From NCBI RefSeq assembly GCF_001655055.1, contig NZ_LXEW01000015.1, forward strand, positions 124,001 through 188,000: DNA of 64,000 nucleotides. The letters run 5' to 3'. Each line of letters starts with the position of its first letter. The stretch's first letter is position 1. A program made the position numbers and the translations under genes. The notes under the pieces are model-generated. The model did no database searches and was not told the origin of the DNA. It saw nothing but the letters and a program-made list of their open reading frames with translations. This DNA is from Providencia heimbachae ATCC 35613 (GTDB taxonomy: Bacteria; Pseudomonadota; Gammaproteobacteria; Enterobacterales; Enterobacteriaceae). Shown in pieces: positions 14,048 through 23,538 of the stretch.

Positions 14048-14068
14048 TTTAATCATGAACACAACCAG

Positions 14069-14092
14069 TAAAGCAGCTTTATAGCTGCTTTA
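14069..14092. terminator. Hairpin between convergent hspQ and yccU
   Basis: A perfect ten-base stem TAAAGCAGCT/AGCTGCTTTA with a four-base loop lies 22 bases past the hspQ stop. The T-run after it is poor, so termination strength is uncertain; as a convergent-gene hairpin it may serve both directions. Confidence 0.55.
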
Positions 14093-14115
14093 CTTCATTA
14101 TGCCTTTGTAAAAAA

Positions 14116-14529
14116 TTATTTTTCCAGGCCTAATGCAGGGATTTCTTGTTTTGGGCATTTATCCATTACAAATTTCATACCCGCAGCTAAAGCAATTTGT
14201 TTTGCCTCTTCACTAATTACACCCTGTTGAAGCCACAATACTTTTGCATTTACTTCAACGGCTTCTTTGGCTACACCTACGGCAGCTTCTGCATTACGAA
14301 AGACATCCACCATATCAATCGATTGTGGGATATCACTCAGCTTTTCATAAACGTGCTGTCCCAGAAGTGTCTGCCCTGCTAACTTAGGGCTTACAGGTAT
14401 AACCGCATAACCTTGCTGTAATAGATATTCCATCACTTCATAACTAGGTCGATTCTCACGATCGCTAGCACCGACTAAAGCAATTGTGTTAACACTCTGT
14501 AGAATTTGAGCAATTTCTTGATCTTTCAT
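14116..14529 (-). CDS. yccU: CoA-binding domain protein YccU
   Basis: The 137-residue protein is a single Rossmann-type CoA-binding domain. TIALVGASDRENRPSYEVMEYLLQQGY forms the first beta-alpha unit with the dinucleotide-type loop, and VMDKCPKQEIP near the C-terminus carries the family's conserved Cys. Its cellular role is not established. It is convergent with hspQ and divergent from mgsA, the same arrangement as in E. coli. Confidence 0.93.
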   Translation of the reverse strand: MKDQEIAQILQSVNTIALVGASDRENRPSYEVMEYLLQQGYAVIPVSPKLAGQTLLGQHVYEKLSDIPQSIDMVDVFRNAEAAVGVAKEAVEVNAKVLWLQQGVISEEAKQIALAAGMKFVMDKCPKQEIPALGLEK

Positions 14530-14643
14530 CTAAATATCTCCCAAAACCAGTAAACTATTTACCTGCATTATGCTATATCTTGTAGCTATATACTCAATCA
14601 CTTTCTAGAGCCGCACTAGCCGCTTCTTATTTAAGGGAATATC

Positions 14644-15102
14644 ATGGAATCAACAACCCGCAAAATAGCCGCTTCTAAAAATATCGCATTGGTTGCCCAT
14701 GACCATTGTAAGCCCTCGTTACTTGCTTGGGCGAAGAAAAATAACGAAAAATTGCAACTGCATAAGCTATTTGCCACGGGAACAACAGGTAGTCTAGTTA
14801 ATCATCATACCGGTTTACATGTTACTGGAATGCTTAGCGGCCCAATGGGGGGCGACCAGCAAATTGGTGCGATGATTGCCGAACAAAGAATTGATTTACT
14901 TATTTTCTTTTGGGATCCACTCAATGCTGTCCCCCATGATCCAGATGTTAAAGCGCTTTTGCGCCTAGCCACCGTATGGAATATTCCAGTCGCAACAAAT
15001 GCTGCAACGGCAGATTTTCTGATTACATCGCCTTATTTTGATGAAACGATTGATGTGGTGATCCCTGATTACCAAAGTTATTTAGATAAACGTACCCGTT
15101 AA
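14644..15102 (+). CDS. mgsA: Methylglyoxal synthase
   Basis: The enzyme converts dihydroxyacetone phosphate to methylglyoxal and phosphate, a bypass that relieves sugar-phosphate stress. The 152-residue sequence has [16 protein letters not shown] at the N-terminus, the phosphate-binding ATGTTGSL, the catalytic Asp in [10 protein letters not shown] and His in [18 protein letters not shown] ribosome site precedes the ATG. The gene is full length. Confidence 0.97.
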   Translation: MESTTRKIAASKNIALVAHDHCKPSLLAWAKKNNEKLQLHKLFATGTTGSLVNHHTGLHVTGMLSGPMGGDQQIGAMIAEQRIDLLIFFWDPLNAVPHDPDVKALLRLATVWNIPVATNAATADFLITSPYFDETIDVVIPDYQSYLDKRTR

Positions 15103-15111
15103 GAATATATC

Positions 15112-15133
15112 GTGCCGGGAAGTCTTCCGGCAC
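15112..15133. terminator. Hairpin between convergent mgsA and helD
   Basis: GTGCCGG (15112-15118) pairs with CCGGCAC (15127-15133), extended by a wobble pair, nine bases past the mgsA stop. A short T-rich stretch follows. It may act on both convergent transcripts. Confidence 0.6.
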
Positions 15134-15166
15134 AATATTGTTTTCAATACCGTATAATAAATACCA

Positions 15167-17221
15167 TTACGGTTTTTTCTGTCTAGGCACGCCTAACCCT
15201 TTCAAGTCCTCAACGAATTCTGAAGGGTTTTCATGATTATACAATAACCATACTTGCTGCTTAGCTCTGGTTATCGCCACATAAAGCAATCGACGTTCTT
15301 CCGCATGTTCAAAATCTTCATGTTGTGGCAATAATGCTTGCTCAATAATCGATTCTCTCGCAGGTGCAGGAAACCCATCTTTTCCGCTATTTAAGCCACA
15401 AATAATGACATGGTCAGCTTGTTGCCCTTTAGATGCATGGATCGTCATAAATTGAATATTCAACTTTGGCCAACGAGTTGGGGCTTTATTTAAAATTTCA
15501 GGCTTTAAATAATGATATCGAGCGAGTATTAATATTGTTTCTTCATCAAGAACATAACCACTCATTTTATCTAATAAACGCTCTAATGCATCCTCATACA
15601 ATAAAACCACTGACTTTTTATTACCCTTGGTCAGGCTATTTAATGGTTTATCTAATTGTGATGGGTTTTGCAGAATAAACTGGTTGGCAATATCACCAAT
15701 TCGTTCATTAAAGCGATACGTGGTATCTAAAGCACAAAGTTCACCCTCACCAAAATTGGTTTGGAATGAGGTTGTCAAATCTAATTCAGCACCACTAAAG
15801 CGATAAATCGCCTGCCAATCATCACCAACAGCAAATAATGCAGTCTGTTTATTTTGTTGACGTAATGCTTGCAACAATTTAGCTCTTAGAGGCGAAATAT
15901 CTTGGAATTCATCGACTAATATATGTTTCCAAGGGCTAATAAAGCGGCCTTTTTCCAAAAGGTTAATCGCTTGATGGATCAGCCCTGAAAAATCAATAGC
16001 GCCCTCTTCTTTTAAAGCGCCCTTCCACACTTTTAATAATGGCGCCATCAAACGAATACGCTTTTGGAAAAGATCTTTTATTTCTTCATTGGTATTTTCT
16101 ATCATTTCCTTTTGGCTTCCCCCATGCATACGCATTAGGCTCAACCAGCGTTCTAAACGCGCACTGACCTTATTACTTATTTTTTCATCATGCCAAAACT
16201 CCCCATCAGGAATATTCCATTGCAGTTCATCAGACAGCCATTCCCGCCACCCTTTAGCTTGTGCTTTTTTCGTGGAACATTGCTCTCGCCATTCATCTAC
16301 AAGTAATTTTTGACGTTTTTTAGTATCCGTTTCTAACTCACTAATAACAGGCGACTTATTACTGCCTTCACGGATAATATGCAACGCTAAAGCATGAAAT
16401 GTTTTTGCCTCAATATCTTCTTGCTGAAGCCTTAATTGAATACGCTCATTCATTTCTTGAGCCGCTTTACGACCAAATGCAAGTAATAGAATTTGCTCTG
16501 GCTTTGCTAAGCCCCTTAATAATAACCAACCGGCTCTCGCCACCAAAACAGATGTTTTCCCACTCCCCGCACCGGCAAGTACGAGCACATTATCTTCCCC
16601 ATTAATGACTGATAATGATTGCGAATAATTTAATGGAGAAGACTCTATATTCTGGAAAAAATCGTTATAACGAATAAGTACAGATTCACACCACTTTTTA
16701 TTATTTTGAGTGCGGCATTGCTCGCTATCATTTAGCCATTTAGCGCATAATTGATATTGCGACACACAATTTTCAAATAATGGAATTCGGGCTAAAGGGA
16801 GAGGAAGCGAAGAAAATTGCTCGGTAATATTTTGCTTGATGGTCGTTAAATGTCGAAAACTCAGCCAAGCATCTTGGTTTGTCTGTTGCAAGATAGTATT
16901 CACGAGTGAAGTTAATACGTCAGCACTAACCGCGCTCATTTCAGCGCTCCATTGCTGCCACTTATCAGTAACATAATGATAAAAATGCTGAGTTTGCTTC
17001 CACTCTGTACCATGCAAACGCACGACTTGCTCATCAATGACTTCAAATTCTAATTCACCCCATACAATCCCGCGTTTACAACGAATATCAATTAGCTCGT
17101 TGAATGGAATAAGGTATTGGTGACTTTCACCACTGACTTCAATGCCTGCATTGAGTAAGCGAACCCGGTTATAGGGATGCTGAGCCAGGCGCTGTCCAAT
17201 CTGTGTCGATTTCAGTTCCAT
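15167..17221 (-). CDS. helD: DNA helicase IV
   Basis: A 684-residue UvrD/Rep-type superfamily 1 helicase with 3'-5' polarity. An N-terminal regulatory region (about 1-190) precedes motif I LVLAGAGSGKTSVLVARAG near residue 217, the ATP-hydrolysis motif LVDEFQDISP near 434, GDDWQAIYRFSGA (motif III), and the C-terminal TIHASKGQQADHVII and RRLLYVAITRAKQQ motifs. In E. coli HelD acts in recombination-related DNA processing. It converges on mgsA. In E. coli yccF lies between helD and yccS; it is absent here. Confidence 0.96.
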   Translation of the reverse strand: MELKSTQIGQRLAQHPYNRVRLLNAGIEVSGESHQYLIPFNELIDIRCKRGIVWGELEFEVIDEQVVRLHGTEWKQTQHFYHYVTDKWQQWSAEMSAVSADVLTSLVNTILQQTNQDAWLSFRHLTTIKQNITEQFSSLPLPLARIPLFENCVSQYQLCAKWLNDSEQCRTQNNKKWCESVLIRYNDFFQNIESSPLNYSQSLSVINGEDNVLVLAGAGSGKTSVLVARAGWLLLRGLAKPEQILLLAFGRKAAQEMNERIQLRLQQEDIEAKTFHALALHIIREGSNKSPVISELETDTKKRQKLLVDEWREQCSTKKAQAKGWREWLSDELQWNIPDGEFWHDEKISNKVSARLERWLSLMRMHGGSQKEMIENTNEEIKDLFQKRIRLMAPLLKVWKGALKEEGAIDFSGLIHQAINLLEKGRFISPWKHILVDEFQDISPLRAKLLQALRQQNKQTALFAVGDDWQAIYRFSGAELDLTTSFQTNFGEGELCALDTTYRFNERIGDIANQFILQNPSQLDKPLNSLTKGNKKSVVLLYEDALERLLDKMSGYVLDEETILILARYHYLKPEILNKAPTRWPKLNIQFMTIHASKGQQADHVIICGLNSGKDGFPAPARESIIEQALLPQHEDFEHAEERRLLYVAITRAKQQVWLLYNHENPSEFVEDLKGLGVPRQKKP

Positions 17222-17343
17222 ACGTCCTGCACCTGAATAATCAAAAATGAAAATAAGGGTAGCTTGATTTCAAACGGTTTTTTATTCGTCGTAAACACGC
17301 TATCCTATATAAACTAGGGACTGTCTTACCGTTGAGGTATTTT

Positions 17344-19494
17344 GTGCTAACGCTGCTAACCAGTTATCGTCGTGTGCTGTATAACAGCCATATTTTGTAT
17401 TATATCCGAATCTTAATAGCCCTAACAGGGACAACCTTAGTCCCTTGGTTATTAGATCAAGAACCTAAAGTCACTATTCCATTGACTTTGGGTGTCGTCG
17501 CGGCTGCATTAACTGACTTAGATGATAGGCTAACTGGCCGAATAAAAAACTTAATCATTACTTTATTTTGTTTTTTTATTGCCTCGGTCTCAATTGAATT
17601 ACTTTTCCCCTACCCAGTATTTTTCTTTTTTGGGCTGGCTTTTTCTACCTGTGCTTTTATATTACTTGGCGCACTCGGACAACGTTATGCGACTATCGCT
17701 TTTGGCGCATTACTCATTGCCATTTACACTATGCTTGGTGTGCCTATTTTTGATACTTGGTATCAACAGCCTGCATTGCTATTGACCGGCGCGATTTGGT
17801 ACAACATCTTAACCTTAATAGGCCATATTCTCTTCCCTGTTAGGCCACTTCAAGATGCAATAACCCAGTGTTATCAACAATTATCAGCTTATTTAGATGC
17901 TAAGGCTAGCCTATTTGATCCTGACCTTGAAGATGATTATCAACGGTCTGTTTATGATTTAGCCTTGGTAAATAGCAATCTAGTTAACACCATGAACCAA
18001 GCTAAAATAGTCTTACTCAGTCGATTAAAAGGCGATAGAGGACAAAAAGGCACTCGAAATACACTGCATTACTATTTTGTTGCACAAGACATTCATGAAC
18101 GAGCCAGTTCTTCACACATTCAATATCAGCAACTCAGCCGCACACTGCGTCATTATGATATTTTATTTCGTTTTCAGCGCTTACTGACTATGCAGGCAAG
18201 AGCTTGTCACCAAGTGGCTCAATCTGTGTTATGGCGAAAACCTTATCAACATAACCCGCGTTTTGAACGCACTTTTGCATACCTTGAAAATTCCCTGCAA
18301 TTGTTAAAAGCACAGTCCCCTGAAATGCATGAAATCAAAGCATTGCATAACTTGCTTAAAAATTTAAAAGGAATTGATGTTCAGCTTAAAGGGTTGAGCC
18401 TCGAACAAAGTACCTGGCAACAAAGTAATAAACAAATCGAGCAATTATCTGATGAATCACTTTCTGGTATTGGTGATGTCATCACCCGAGTTAAGCACCA
18501 CTTAACTCCGAAATCTTCACTTTTTCGTCATGCAGTGAGAATGTCGATACTACTTTGTACTGGTTACGCCATTATTCAATTATTTGATATGGAAAGAGGT
18601 TATTGGATTTTGCTAACTAGCTTATTTGTCTGCCAGCCAAACTATAGTGCGACAAAACGGCGTTTAGCTTTACGTATCATTGGCACGATTGTGGGGATAT
18701 TAATCGGATTACCCTTACTCAATATTATTCCATCGATCGAGGGACAACTGGCTCTGATTGTTGTTTCAGGGTTGCTTTTTTTCATGTTCCGCAGCAGTCA
18801 ATATGCCCAAGCTACCTTATTCATTACTTTACTCGTGCTATTTTGTTTTAATCTACTCGGTGAAGGATTCGACATTGCACTACCGAGGATCATTGACACG
18901 ATAATCGGCTGTTTTATCGCGCTATTAGCGGTCAGCTTTATTTGGCCAGACTGGAAATTTCGCCAACTTCCGCAAGTTATACAAAAAACCATGGACAGTA
19001 ACTGTCGATATTTGGATGCGATTTTATTGCAGTATTATCAAGGTAAAGACAATAGCCTTGAGTATCGAATTGCAAGGCGTGATGCTCACAATAATGATGC
19101 TGAATTTGCTTCTATTGTTTCTAATATGGCATCTGACCCAAAATCGTATCAGATCACGCAAGAACAGGCATTTCGCCTACTTTGCTTGAATCATACTTTA
19201 TTAAGCTACATTTCAGCATTAGGTGCTCATCGTGAGAAAATACAAGATGATGAAAATCTAGCATTATTGAATGATGCGATTTGCTATGTAGAATCCGCGA
19301 TCCAAATCACTTCGATAGATCCGGCCATTATTGATGAAAAGTCAGATAAATTACGCCAAAATTTACTGAGCAGGATTGATAGCACATCCATCAGCGATGA
19401 TGAAAAAACACTATTAATCATGGAACAAACCAAGTTGCTACTTGAGCTTATTCCTGAAATAAAATTGATGATCAAACAAATTAGTTTGTCATAA
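17344..19494 (+). CDS. yccS: YccS, FUSC-family inner membrane protein
   Basis: The 716-residue protein has two clusters of membrane segments (about 20-170 and 395-540) separated by a soluble helical region, as in YccS/YhfK relatives of aromatic-acid efflux and fusaric-acid resistance proteins. The segment TIPLTLGVVAAALTDLDDRL and RYATIAFGALLIAIYTMLG match the family. The start is GTG 17344, six bases after GAGG; an in-frame TTG at 17332 overlaps that ribosome site and is rejected. Substrate unknown. It is divergent from helD and convergent with tfoX. Confidence 0.93.
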   Translation: MLTLLTSYRRVLYNSHILYYIRILIALTGTTLVPWLLDQEPKVTIPLTLGVVAAALTDLDDRLTGRIKNLIITLFCFFIASVSIELLFPYPVFFFFGLAFSTCAFILLGALGQRYATIAFGALLIAIYTMLGVPIFDTWYQQPALLLTGAIWYNILTLIGHILFPVRPLQDAITQCYQQLSAYLDAKASLFDPDLEDDYQRSVYDLALVNSNLVNTMNQAKIVLLSRLKGDRGQKGTRNTLHYYFVAQDIHERASSSHIQYQQLSRTLRHYDILFRFQRLLTMQARACHQVAQSVLWRKPYQHNPRFERTFAYLENSLQLLKAQSPEMHEIKALHNLLKNLKGIDVQLKGLSLEQSTWQQSNKQIEQLSDESLSGIGDVITRVKHHLTPKSSLFRHAVRMSILLCTGYAIIQLFDMERGYWILLTSLFVCQPNYSATKRRLALRIIGTIVGILIGLPLLNIIPSIEGQLALIVVSGLLFFMFRSSQYAQATLFITLLVLFCFNLLGEGFDIALPRIIDTIIGCFIALLAVSFIWPDWKFRQLPQVIQKTMDSNCRYLDAILLQYYQGKDNSLEYRIARRDAHNNDAEFASIVSNMASDPKSYQITQEQAFRLLCLNHTLLSYISALGAHREKIQDDENLALLNDAICYVESAIQITSIDPAIIDEKSDKLRQNLLSRIDSTSISDDEKTLLIMEQTKLLLELIPEIKLMIKQISLS

Positions 19495-19614
19495 AATAAA
19501 CTGATGAGCGGGTATTTAAATCCTAATGTGATGTTTTTAAAACCCGCATCATCGCTAACTTAGCTACTATAATAAAAATCAATTAAGCGATATCAACTTA
19601 GGCCAATTAGATAG

Positions 19615-20217
19615 TTAATCGACATTGTTATACCAATTGATCAACTCTTGCTTAATATTCGAAGGTAATACTGCACTGTGACAGCCTTCAATCGCAGCCG
19701 CGAGGCCGATCAAAAATTTAATACTTGGATTATTTCGTCCATACTGCCTCAACTTTAAAAAACAGGCCTTAGCCCCCAACATTCGTAATTCATCCACATT
19801 ATAAATACCAATTTTACCCAGAGCCCTTTCAACTGACATATTCATGTTAGGCAAATCTTTTATTCGCCTAATCGCAGAACATTTTTGCTGTAACTCTTCA
19901 ATTGCTGACCGATAAGCTAGCTCTATATAGTAGATACACAATTTTTCATCATGCCACATTTGCTCAGATAATTGATAATAGCGAAGTTCCAGCGGGATCC
20001 CCTTTTTACTATAGACTAGCCTATTGAGGCCCGATGCTTCGAAATGACTCCCTGCAAACAAGCACCCTCTTAAATAAAAGTGCCCATCTAAAAGCACACC
20101 CACAATTGCATTATCGACAAGCAAACAGTACCCACCGAAATGATTTTTTCTTTTCAATTCGCCAAATTGACTTAATAACCGATACAAATGGTAAATTTTC
20201 TCTTCCTGTAATGGCAT
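19615..20217 (-). CDS. tfoX: DNA transformation regulator Sxy/TfoX
   Basis: The 200-residue protein has the TfoX N-terminal domain (about 8-100, GELKRKNHFGGYCLLVDNAI) and the C-terminal helix-hairpin domain (about 120-195, IKDLPNMNMSVERALGKIGI, VDELRMLGAKACFLKLRQ). In gammaproteobacteria it activates competence genes together with CRP at CRP-S sites. It is divergent from sulA, the usual enteric arrangement. It is slightly shorter than the E. coli protein (209) but complete. Confidence 0.94.
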   Translation of the reverse strand: MPLQEEKIYHLYRLLSQFGELKRKNHFGGYCLLVDNAIVGVLLDGHFYLRGCLFAGSHFEASGLNRLVYSKKGIPLELRYYQLSEQMWHDEKLCIYYIELAYRSAIEELQQKCSAIRRIKDLPNMNMSVERALGKIGIYNVDELRMLGAKACFLKLRQYGRNNPSIKFLIGLAAAIEGCHSAVLPSNIKQELINWYNNVD

Positions 20218-20413
20218 ATGCCCTCACTCCTTTTGAGGCTAGATTAGCTTCCGTCCTTGATAAAAAACTTTAGAAGTTCTTTTTTTACAAATGATTACAC
20301 ATAACTGATTCTGAGAGTTTCGGTTAAAAATGCCAAGCACAATGCAGATAAAAACCACAAAGTTGCGAAGCGCTTTGAAAAAATAGCCTTGATATTGGAT
20401 GGATATACAGTTA

Positions 20414-20429
20414 CTGTATGTTCATACAG
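20414..20429 (+). promoter_or_regulatory. LexA box of sulA
   Basis: CTGTATGTTCATACAG matches the SOS operator CTGT-N8-ACAG perfectly and lies 20 bases before the sulA ATG. LexA bound here would block transcription until DNA damage. This is the expected regulation for sulA. Confidence 0.92.
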
Positions 20430-20448
20430 CATTGTAACGAGGTGAATT

Positions 20449-20970
20449 ATGAGCATCTACTCTTGGAACGACACAACAGAACATTCTCTTAATAATTACG
20501 CACAAGCCATTTCAACCGAAAATTGTATTGGCAATCCTATTCAGCAAGGAATGGTGAGTGAACTTGTTTACGATGAAAAACATCCTATTCTAGATTACAT
20601 TCTACTTCCTATGTTGCGCCAATTTGGTCATCAATCACGCTGGTTGCTTTGGTTAAGTCCAAATAAAAAATTAAGTCGCGATTGGCTTAAGCAAGCAGGA
20701 CTTCCTACCCATAAAATTATGCAACTAAGTAATACACAATCCATTACGACAATAGATGCAATGGAAAAAGCACTTAGAAGTGGGAATTATAGTGTCGTTT
20801 TAGGATGGCTTCCTGAAATCAGTGAACAGGATTTTATTCGCCTACAATATGCAGCTCAAGAAGGTCATTCGATAGGCTTTATTATGCGCCCACAAAAAAC
20901 ATATAATATGGCGAGTCTCCATTCTGGACAGCAAAATCACCTAAAAATTCATTCAAACTACTATCACTAA
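20449..20970 (+). CDS. sulA: SOS cell division inhibitor SulA
   Basis: The 173-residue protein blocks FtsZ polymerisation after DNA damage and is removed by Lon. The conserved centre is present: LLPMLRQFGHQSRWLLWLSP and KLSRDWLKQAGLPTHKIMQL, with a C-terminal tail likely to be the Lon recognition region. AACGAGGTG provides the ribosome site. A LexA box precedes it. It is followed by ompA on the same strand, as in E. coli. Confidence 0.95.
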   Translation: MSIYSWNDTTEHSLNNYAQAISTENCIGNPIQQGMVSELVYDEKHPILDYILLPMLRQFGHQSRWLLWLSPNKKLSRDWLKQAGLPTHKIMQLSNTQSITTIDAMEKALRSGNYSVVLGWLPEISEQDFIRLQYAAQEGHSIGFIMRPQKTYNMASLHSGQQNHLKIHSNYYH

Positions 20971-21325
20971 CCAAGATTAAGAATATTCTTACTAAATTTG
21001 GGCTTTTGTAATAATTAGCCCTAAAGTGAAATGAAAAGTATTGAAGATCAACTAGATAGACAAAAAATGAACAATACAATAAATGCACATATCCCTCTGA
21101 TTTATACACTAAAAAAATACTTTTTTTAACGTTTATTGCTTGCTGTACTTGTATCTTTTCGAGTTCGTTGTAAACTTTAACTTGTTCAGCTTATGGCATT
21201 ATTTTTTACTTTTTGTAATTTTTTGTAGATAATGTCAGCGAAACCTAGCAAGTAAATTAAACCAATGGCGAATAATAAGGCTCATTGAAGCCATGCCAGT
21301 ATTGGATGATAACGAGGCGTAAAAA
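20971..21325 (+). promoter_or_regulatory. ompA promoter and long leader region
   Basis: The 355 bases between sulA and ompA contain no supported gene. The end (ACGAGGCG before the ATG) matches the E. coli ompA leader closely. In E. coli this leader stabilises the mRNA and is the target of MicA small RNA. An inverted GGGCT/AGCCC near 21000-21021 could end sulA transcription but has no T-run. Confidence 0.5.
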
Positions 21326-22387
21326 ATGAAAAAGACAGCTATCGCAGTAGCAGTAGCAGTGGCAGCATTCGCAACTGTTGCACAGGCAGCTCCAAAAGAT
21401 AACACTTGGTATACCGGTGCTAAATTAGGTTGGTCTCACTATGAAGACACTAAATTCACTCCAAATGGTGGCGCATCTGTAGGTAACTCTACTGACCGTG
21501 ACACTATTGGTGCGGGTGCTTACGCAGGTTACCAATACAACCAGTACATGGGTTTTGAACTCGGTTATGACTGGTTTGGTAAAATGAAATACAAAGGCGC
21601 TGGCAACAGCGGCGACCTGAAATCTATGGGTGTTTCATTAACAACCAAACTAAGCTATCCAGTAATGGAAGACTTAGACATCTATACGCGTCTGGGTGGT
21701 ATGGTTTACCGCACAGAAGCTAAAGCTAACAGCATCAACTACAAAGAAACTGATACTGGTGTTGCACCAGTATACGCACTAGGTGTTGAATATGCGATTA
21801 CTCCACAGTGGGCTACTCGTTTAGACTACCAGTGGGTTACCAGCTTAGGTGATAAAGACAACATCGGTGTTCGTCCAGACAATGGCATGCTGAGTGTTGG
21901 TGTTGCTTACCGTTTTGGTCAAGAAGCAGCGCCAGTAATCGCGCCAGCTCCAGTTGTTGAGCCAGCTCCAGTTGTTGAAAACAAACGTTTCACACTGCGT
22001 TCAGACGTTCTGTTTAACTTCAACAAAGCGTCTCTGAAACCAGCTGGTCAAGAAGCGCTGAACGAACTGTATAACGAACTAAGCAGCATCGACCCAACTC
22101 AAGGTCGCGTACTGGTAGTTGGTTTCACAGACCGTATCGGTTCACAAAACTACAACCTGCCACTTTCTCAGAAACGTGCTCAGTCAGTAGTTGATTATCT
22201 GGTTGCTAAAGGCGTTCCAGCAAGCGCAATCGCTGCTGAAGGTCGTGGTAAAGAAGATCCAGTAACTGGTAACAAATGTGATGATGTTAAAGGCCGTGCT
22301 GCTCTGATCGAGTGCTTAGGTCCAGACCGTCGCGTTGAAATCGAAATTCAAGGTACAACTGAAGTTGTAACTCAACCAGGCGCTTAA
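21326..22387 (+). CDS. ompA: Outer membrane protein OmpA
   Basis: The 353-residue precursor has a signal peptide (1-21, ending VAQA), an eight-stranded beta barrel (about 25-190), a Pro/Ala/Val-rich linker with repeated [11 protein letters not shown], and a C-terminal OmpA-like peptidoglycan-binding domain (about 215-340) with [20 protein letters not shown] and [16 protein letters not shown]. It links the outer membrane to peptidoglycan. Codon use is strongly biased, as expected of a very abundant protein. A strong terminator follows. Confidence 0.98.
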   Translation: MKKTAIAVAVAVAAFATVAQAAPKDNTWYTGAKLGWSHYEDTKFTPNGGASVGNSTDRDTIGAGAYAGYQYNQYMGFELGYDWFGKMKYKGAGNSGDLKSMGVSLTTKLSYPVMEDLDIYTRLGGMVYRTEAKANSINYKETDTGVAPVYALGVEYAITPQWATRLDYQWVTSLGDKDNIGVRPDNGMLSVGVAYRFGQEAAPVIAPAPVVEPAPVVENKRFTLRSDVLFNFNKASLKPAGQEALNELYNELSSIDPTQGRVLVVGFTDRIGSQNYNLPLSQKRAQSVVDYLVAKGVPASAIAAEGRGKEDPVTGNKCDDVKGRAALIECLGPDRRVEIEIQGTTEVVTQPGA

Positions 22388-22420
22388 TTACTAGCCCTAG
22401 TTTGAATTTTGAACTGAATA

Positions 22421-22451
22421 CAAAAAACCCCATGAAAATGGGGTTTTTTTT
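22421..22451. terminator. Strong bidirectional terminator between ompA and matP
   Basis: A-run, ACCCCA stem, short loop, TGGGGT stem and eight T follow the ompA stop by 34 bases. The A-run on the left arm makes it work for matP transcription as well. Confidence 0.93.
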
Positions 22452-22527
22452 GACTATCATCATCTAAAAGGCATTATAAAACTTAATAATTATTCGTGAG
22501 ACTCAGTTAATACCCGCAGTTAAACAC

Positions 22528-22995
22528 TTATTTGTTATTATCTTGTGTATTTCCCAAAATAGCTTGAAGATCTTGTTTTAGTACGCTCATTTGGCTTTCA
22601 TATTTATCTTTATGTTCTGCATCCTCAATCAATTGGATAATCGTTTCAGATAACGTTTTATTTCGTTTAACTGCCAAGTTAGATAAGCGTTGCCAAACAG
22701 AAAAATTGAGATCGATTGATTTTTTCCGCGTATGAGGATGTTCTGCATTGAAATGACGTTTTCGTCTCGCTCGAATACTTTGTTTCATTCGATTATCAAG
22801 CTGCGGATTCATATGATCCGTAATCCACTTTAAAACGTCAATGGGGCGATTTTCCATTTTCAGCAGTAGTTCAATTGCTTCTTTTTCTGCGCTTCTTTCT
22901 ATATAACGGGTAATCGCTTCGCCACCTCTGGCTTTGTTTACCAAATATTCCCATTTCCAGCCACATTCAAGATTTTCAAGCTGCTGATATTTCAT
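22528..22995 (-). CDS. matP: Ter macrodomain protein MatP
   Basis: The 155-residue protein binds matS sites and organises the chromosome terminus, bridging to the divisome through ZapB. The N-terminal helical part ([20 protein letters not shown]) and the ribbon-helix-helix DNA-binding part ([35 protein letters not shown]) are both clear, with a coiled-coil C-terminus. MukBEF, which MatP excludes from the terminus in E. coli, is encoded later in this window. Confidence 0.96.
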   Translation of the reverse strand: MKYQQLENLECGWKWEYLVNKARGGEAITRYIERSAEKEAIELLLKMENRPIDVLKWITDHMNPQLDNRMKQSIRARRKRHFNAEHPHTRKKSIDLNFSVWQRLSNLAVKRNKTLSETIIQLIEDAEHKDKYESQMSVLKQDLQAILGNTQDNNK

Positions 22996-23169
22996 AATTT
23001 TTCCTGAAGAAAATCGACCCTACTTTTATATTAGCAATTTTCTCAAGAAAATGCTCAAGCAGAAATTAAATTTGATGAATAATTCATAGTTAACCGCAAA
23101 GAAGATCACAGTTGATGCTTAAAATAGTGTACAATTCGCATCCATCTGTTAACAAATTAATAAAATTAC

Positions 23170-23346
23170 ATGTCCACTTTTGAATACATACTCCTCATCT
23201 ATGGGATTGGAGGCGTATGCTCTATGTTAATTACCTTACTCTTAACCAAAGACCCGAGTTTCTGTATGCGGCTACTGAGTGCATTACTTATCGGCTTCAC
23301 TTGGCCAATGAGTTTGCCTGTCGTATTAATGTTTTCTCTGTTCTAA
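23170..23346 (+). CDS. ortT: GhoT/OrtT-family small membrane toxin
   Basis: A 58-codon gene too short for ordinary calling thresholds. Two hydrophobic segments (about 5-25 and 34-57) flank a short polar loop TKDPSFCMR. The second half, LLSALLIGFTWPMSLPVVLM followed by FSLF, matches the E. coli orphan toxin OrtT (FLSAFLVGATWPMSFPV...) closely. GhoT/OrtT proteins damage the inner membrane and lower ATP. No GhoS-type antitoxin gene is adjacent, which fits an orphan. The ribosome site is poor. It is divergent from matP and precedes ycbZ. Whether it is ortT or ghoT is a judgement from sequence resemblance. Confidence 0.82.
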   Translation: MSTFEYILLIYGIGGVCSMLITLLLTKDPSFCMRLLSALLIGFTWPMSLPVVLMFSLF

Positions 23347-23538
23347 TCAATATTTCAACAATTCTTGCTGCAAGATCCGCTATCAAAGGCTAATATAGCA
23401 GACTTGCCCAGTGGGTAATAAACTGACCTGAAGACAATGAAGTTAATAATGTAATAAAATCAAACTCAATTCAGGTACGTGTGCCCAGCTGATTGGCAGG
23501 CATTTAATTTATAACCATATTAATAGCAGATAATTATA

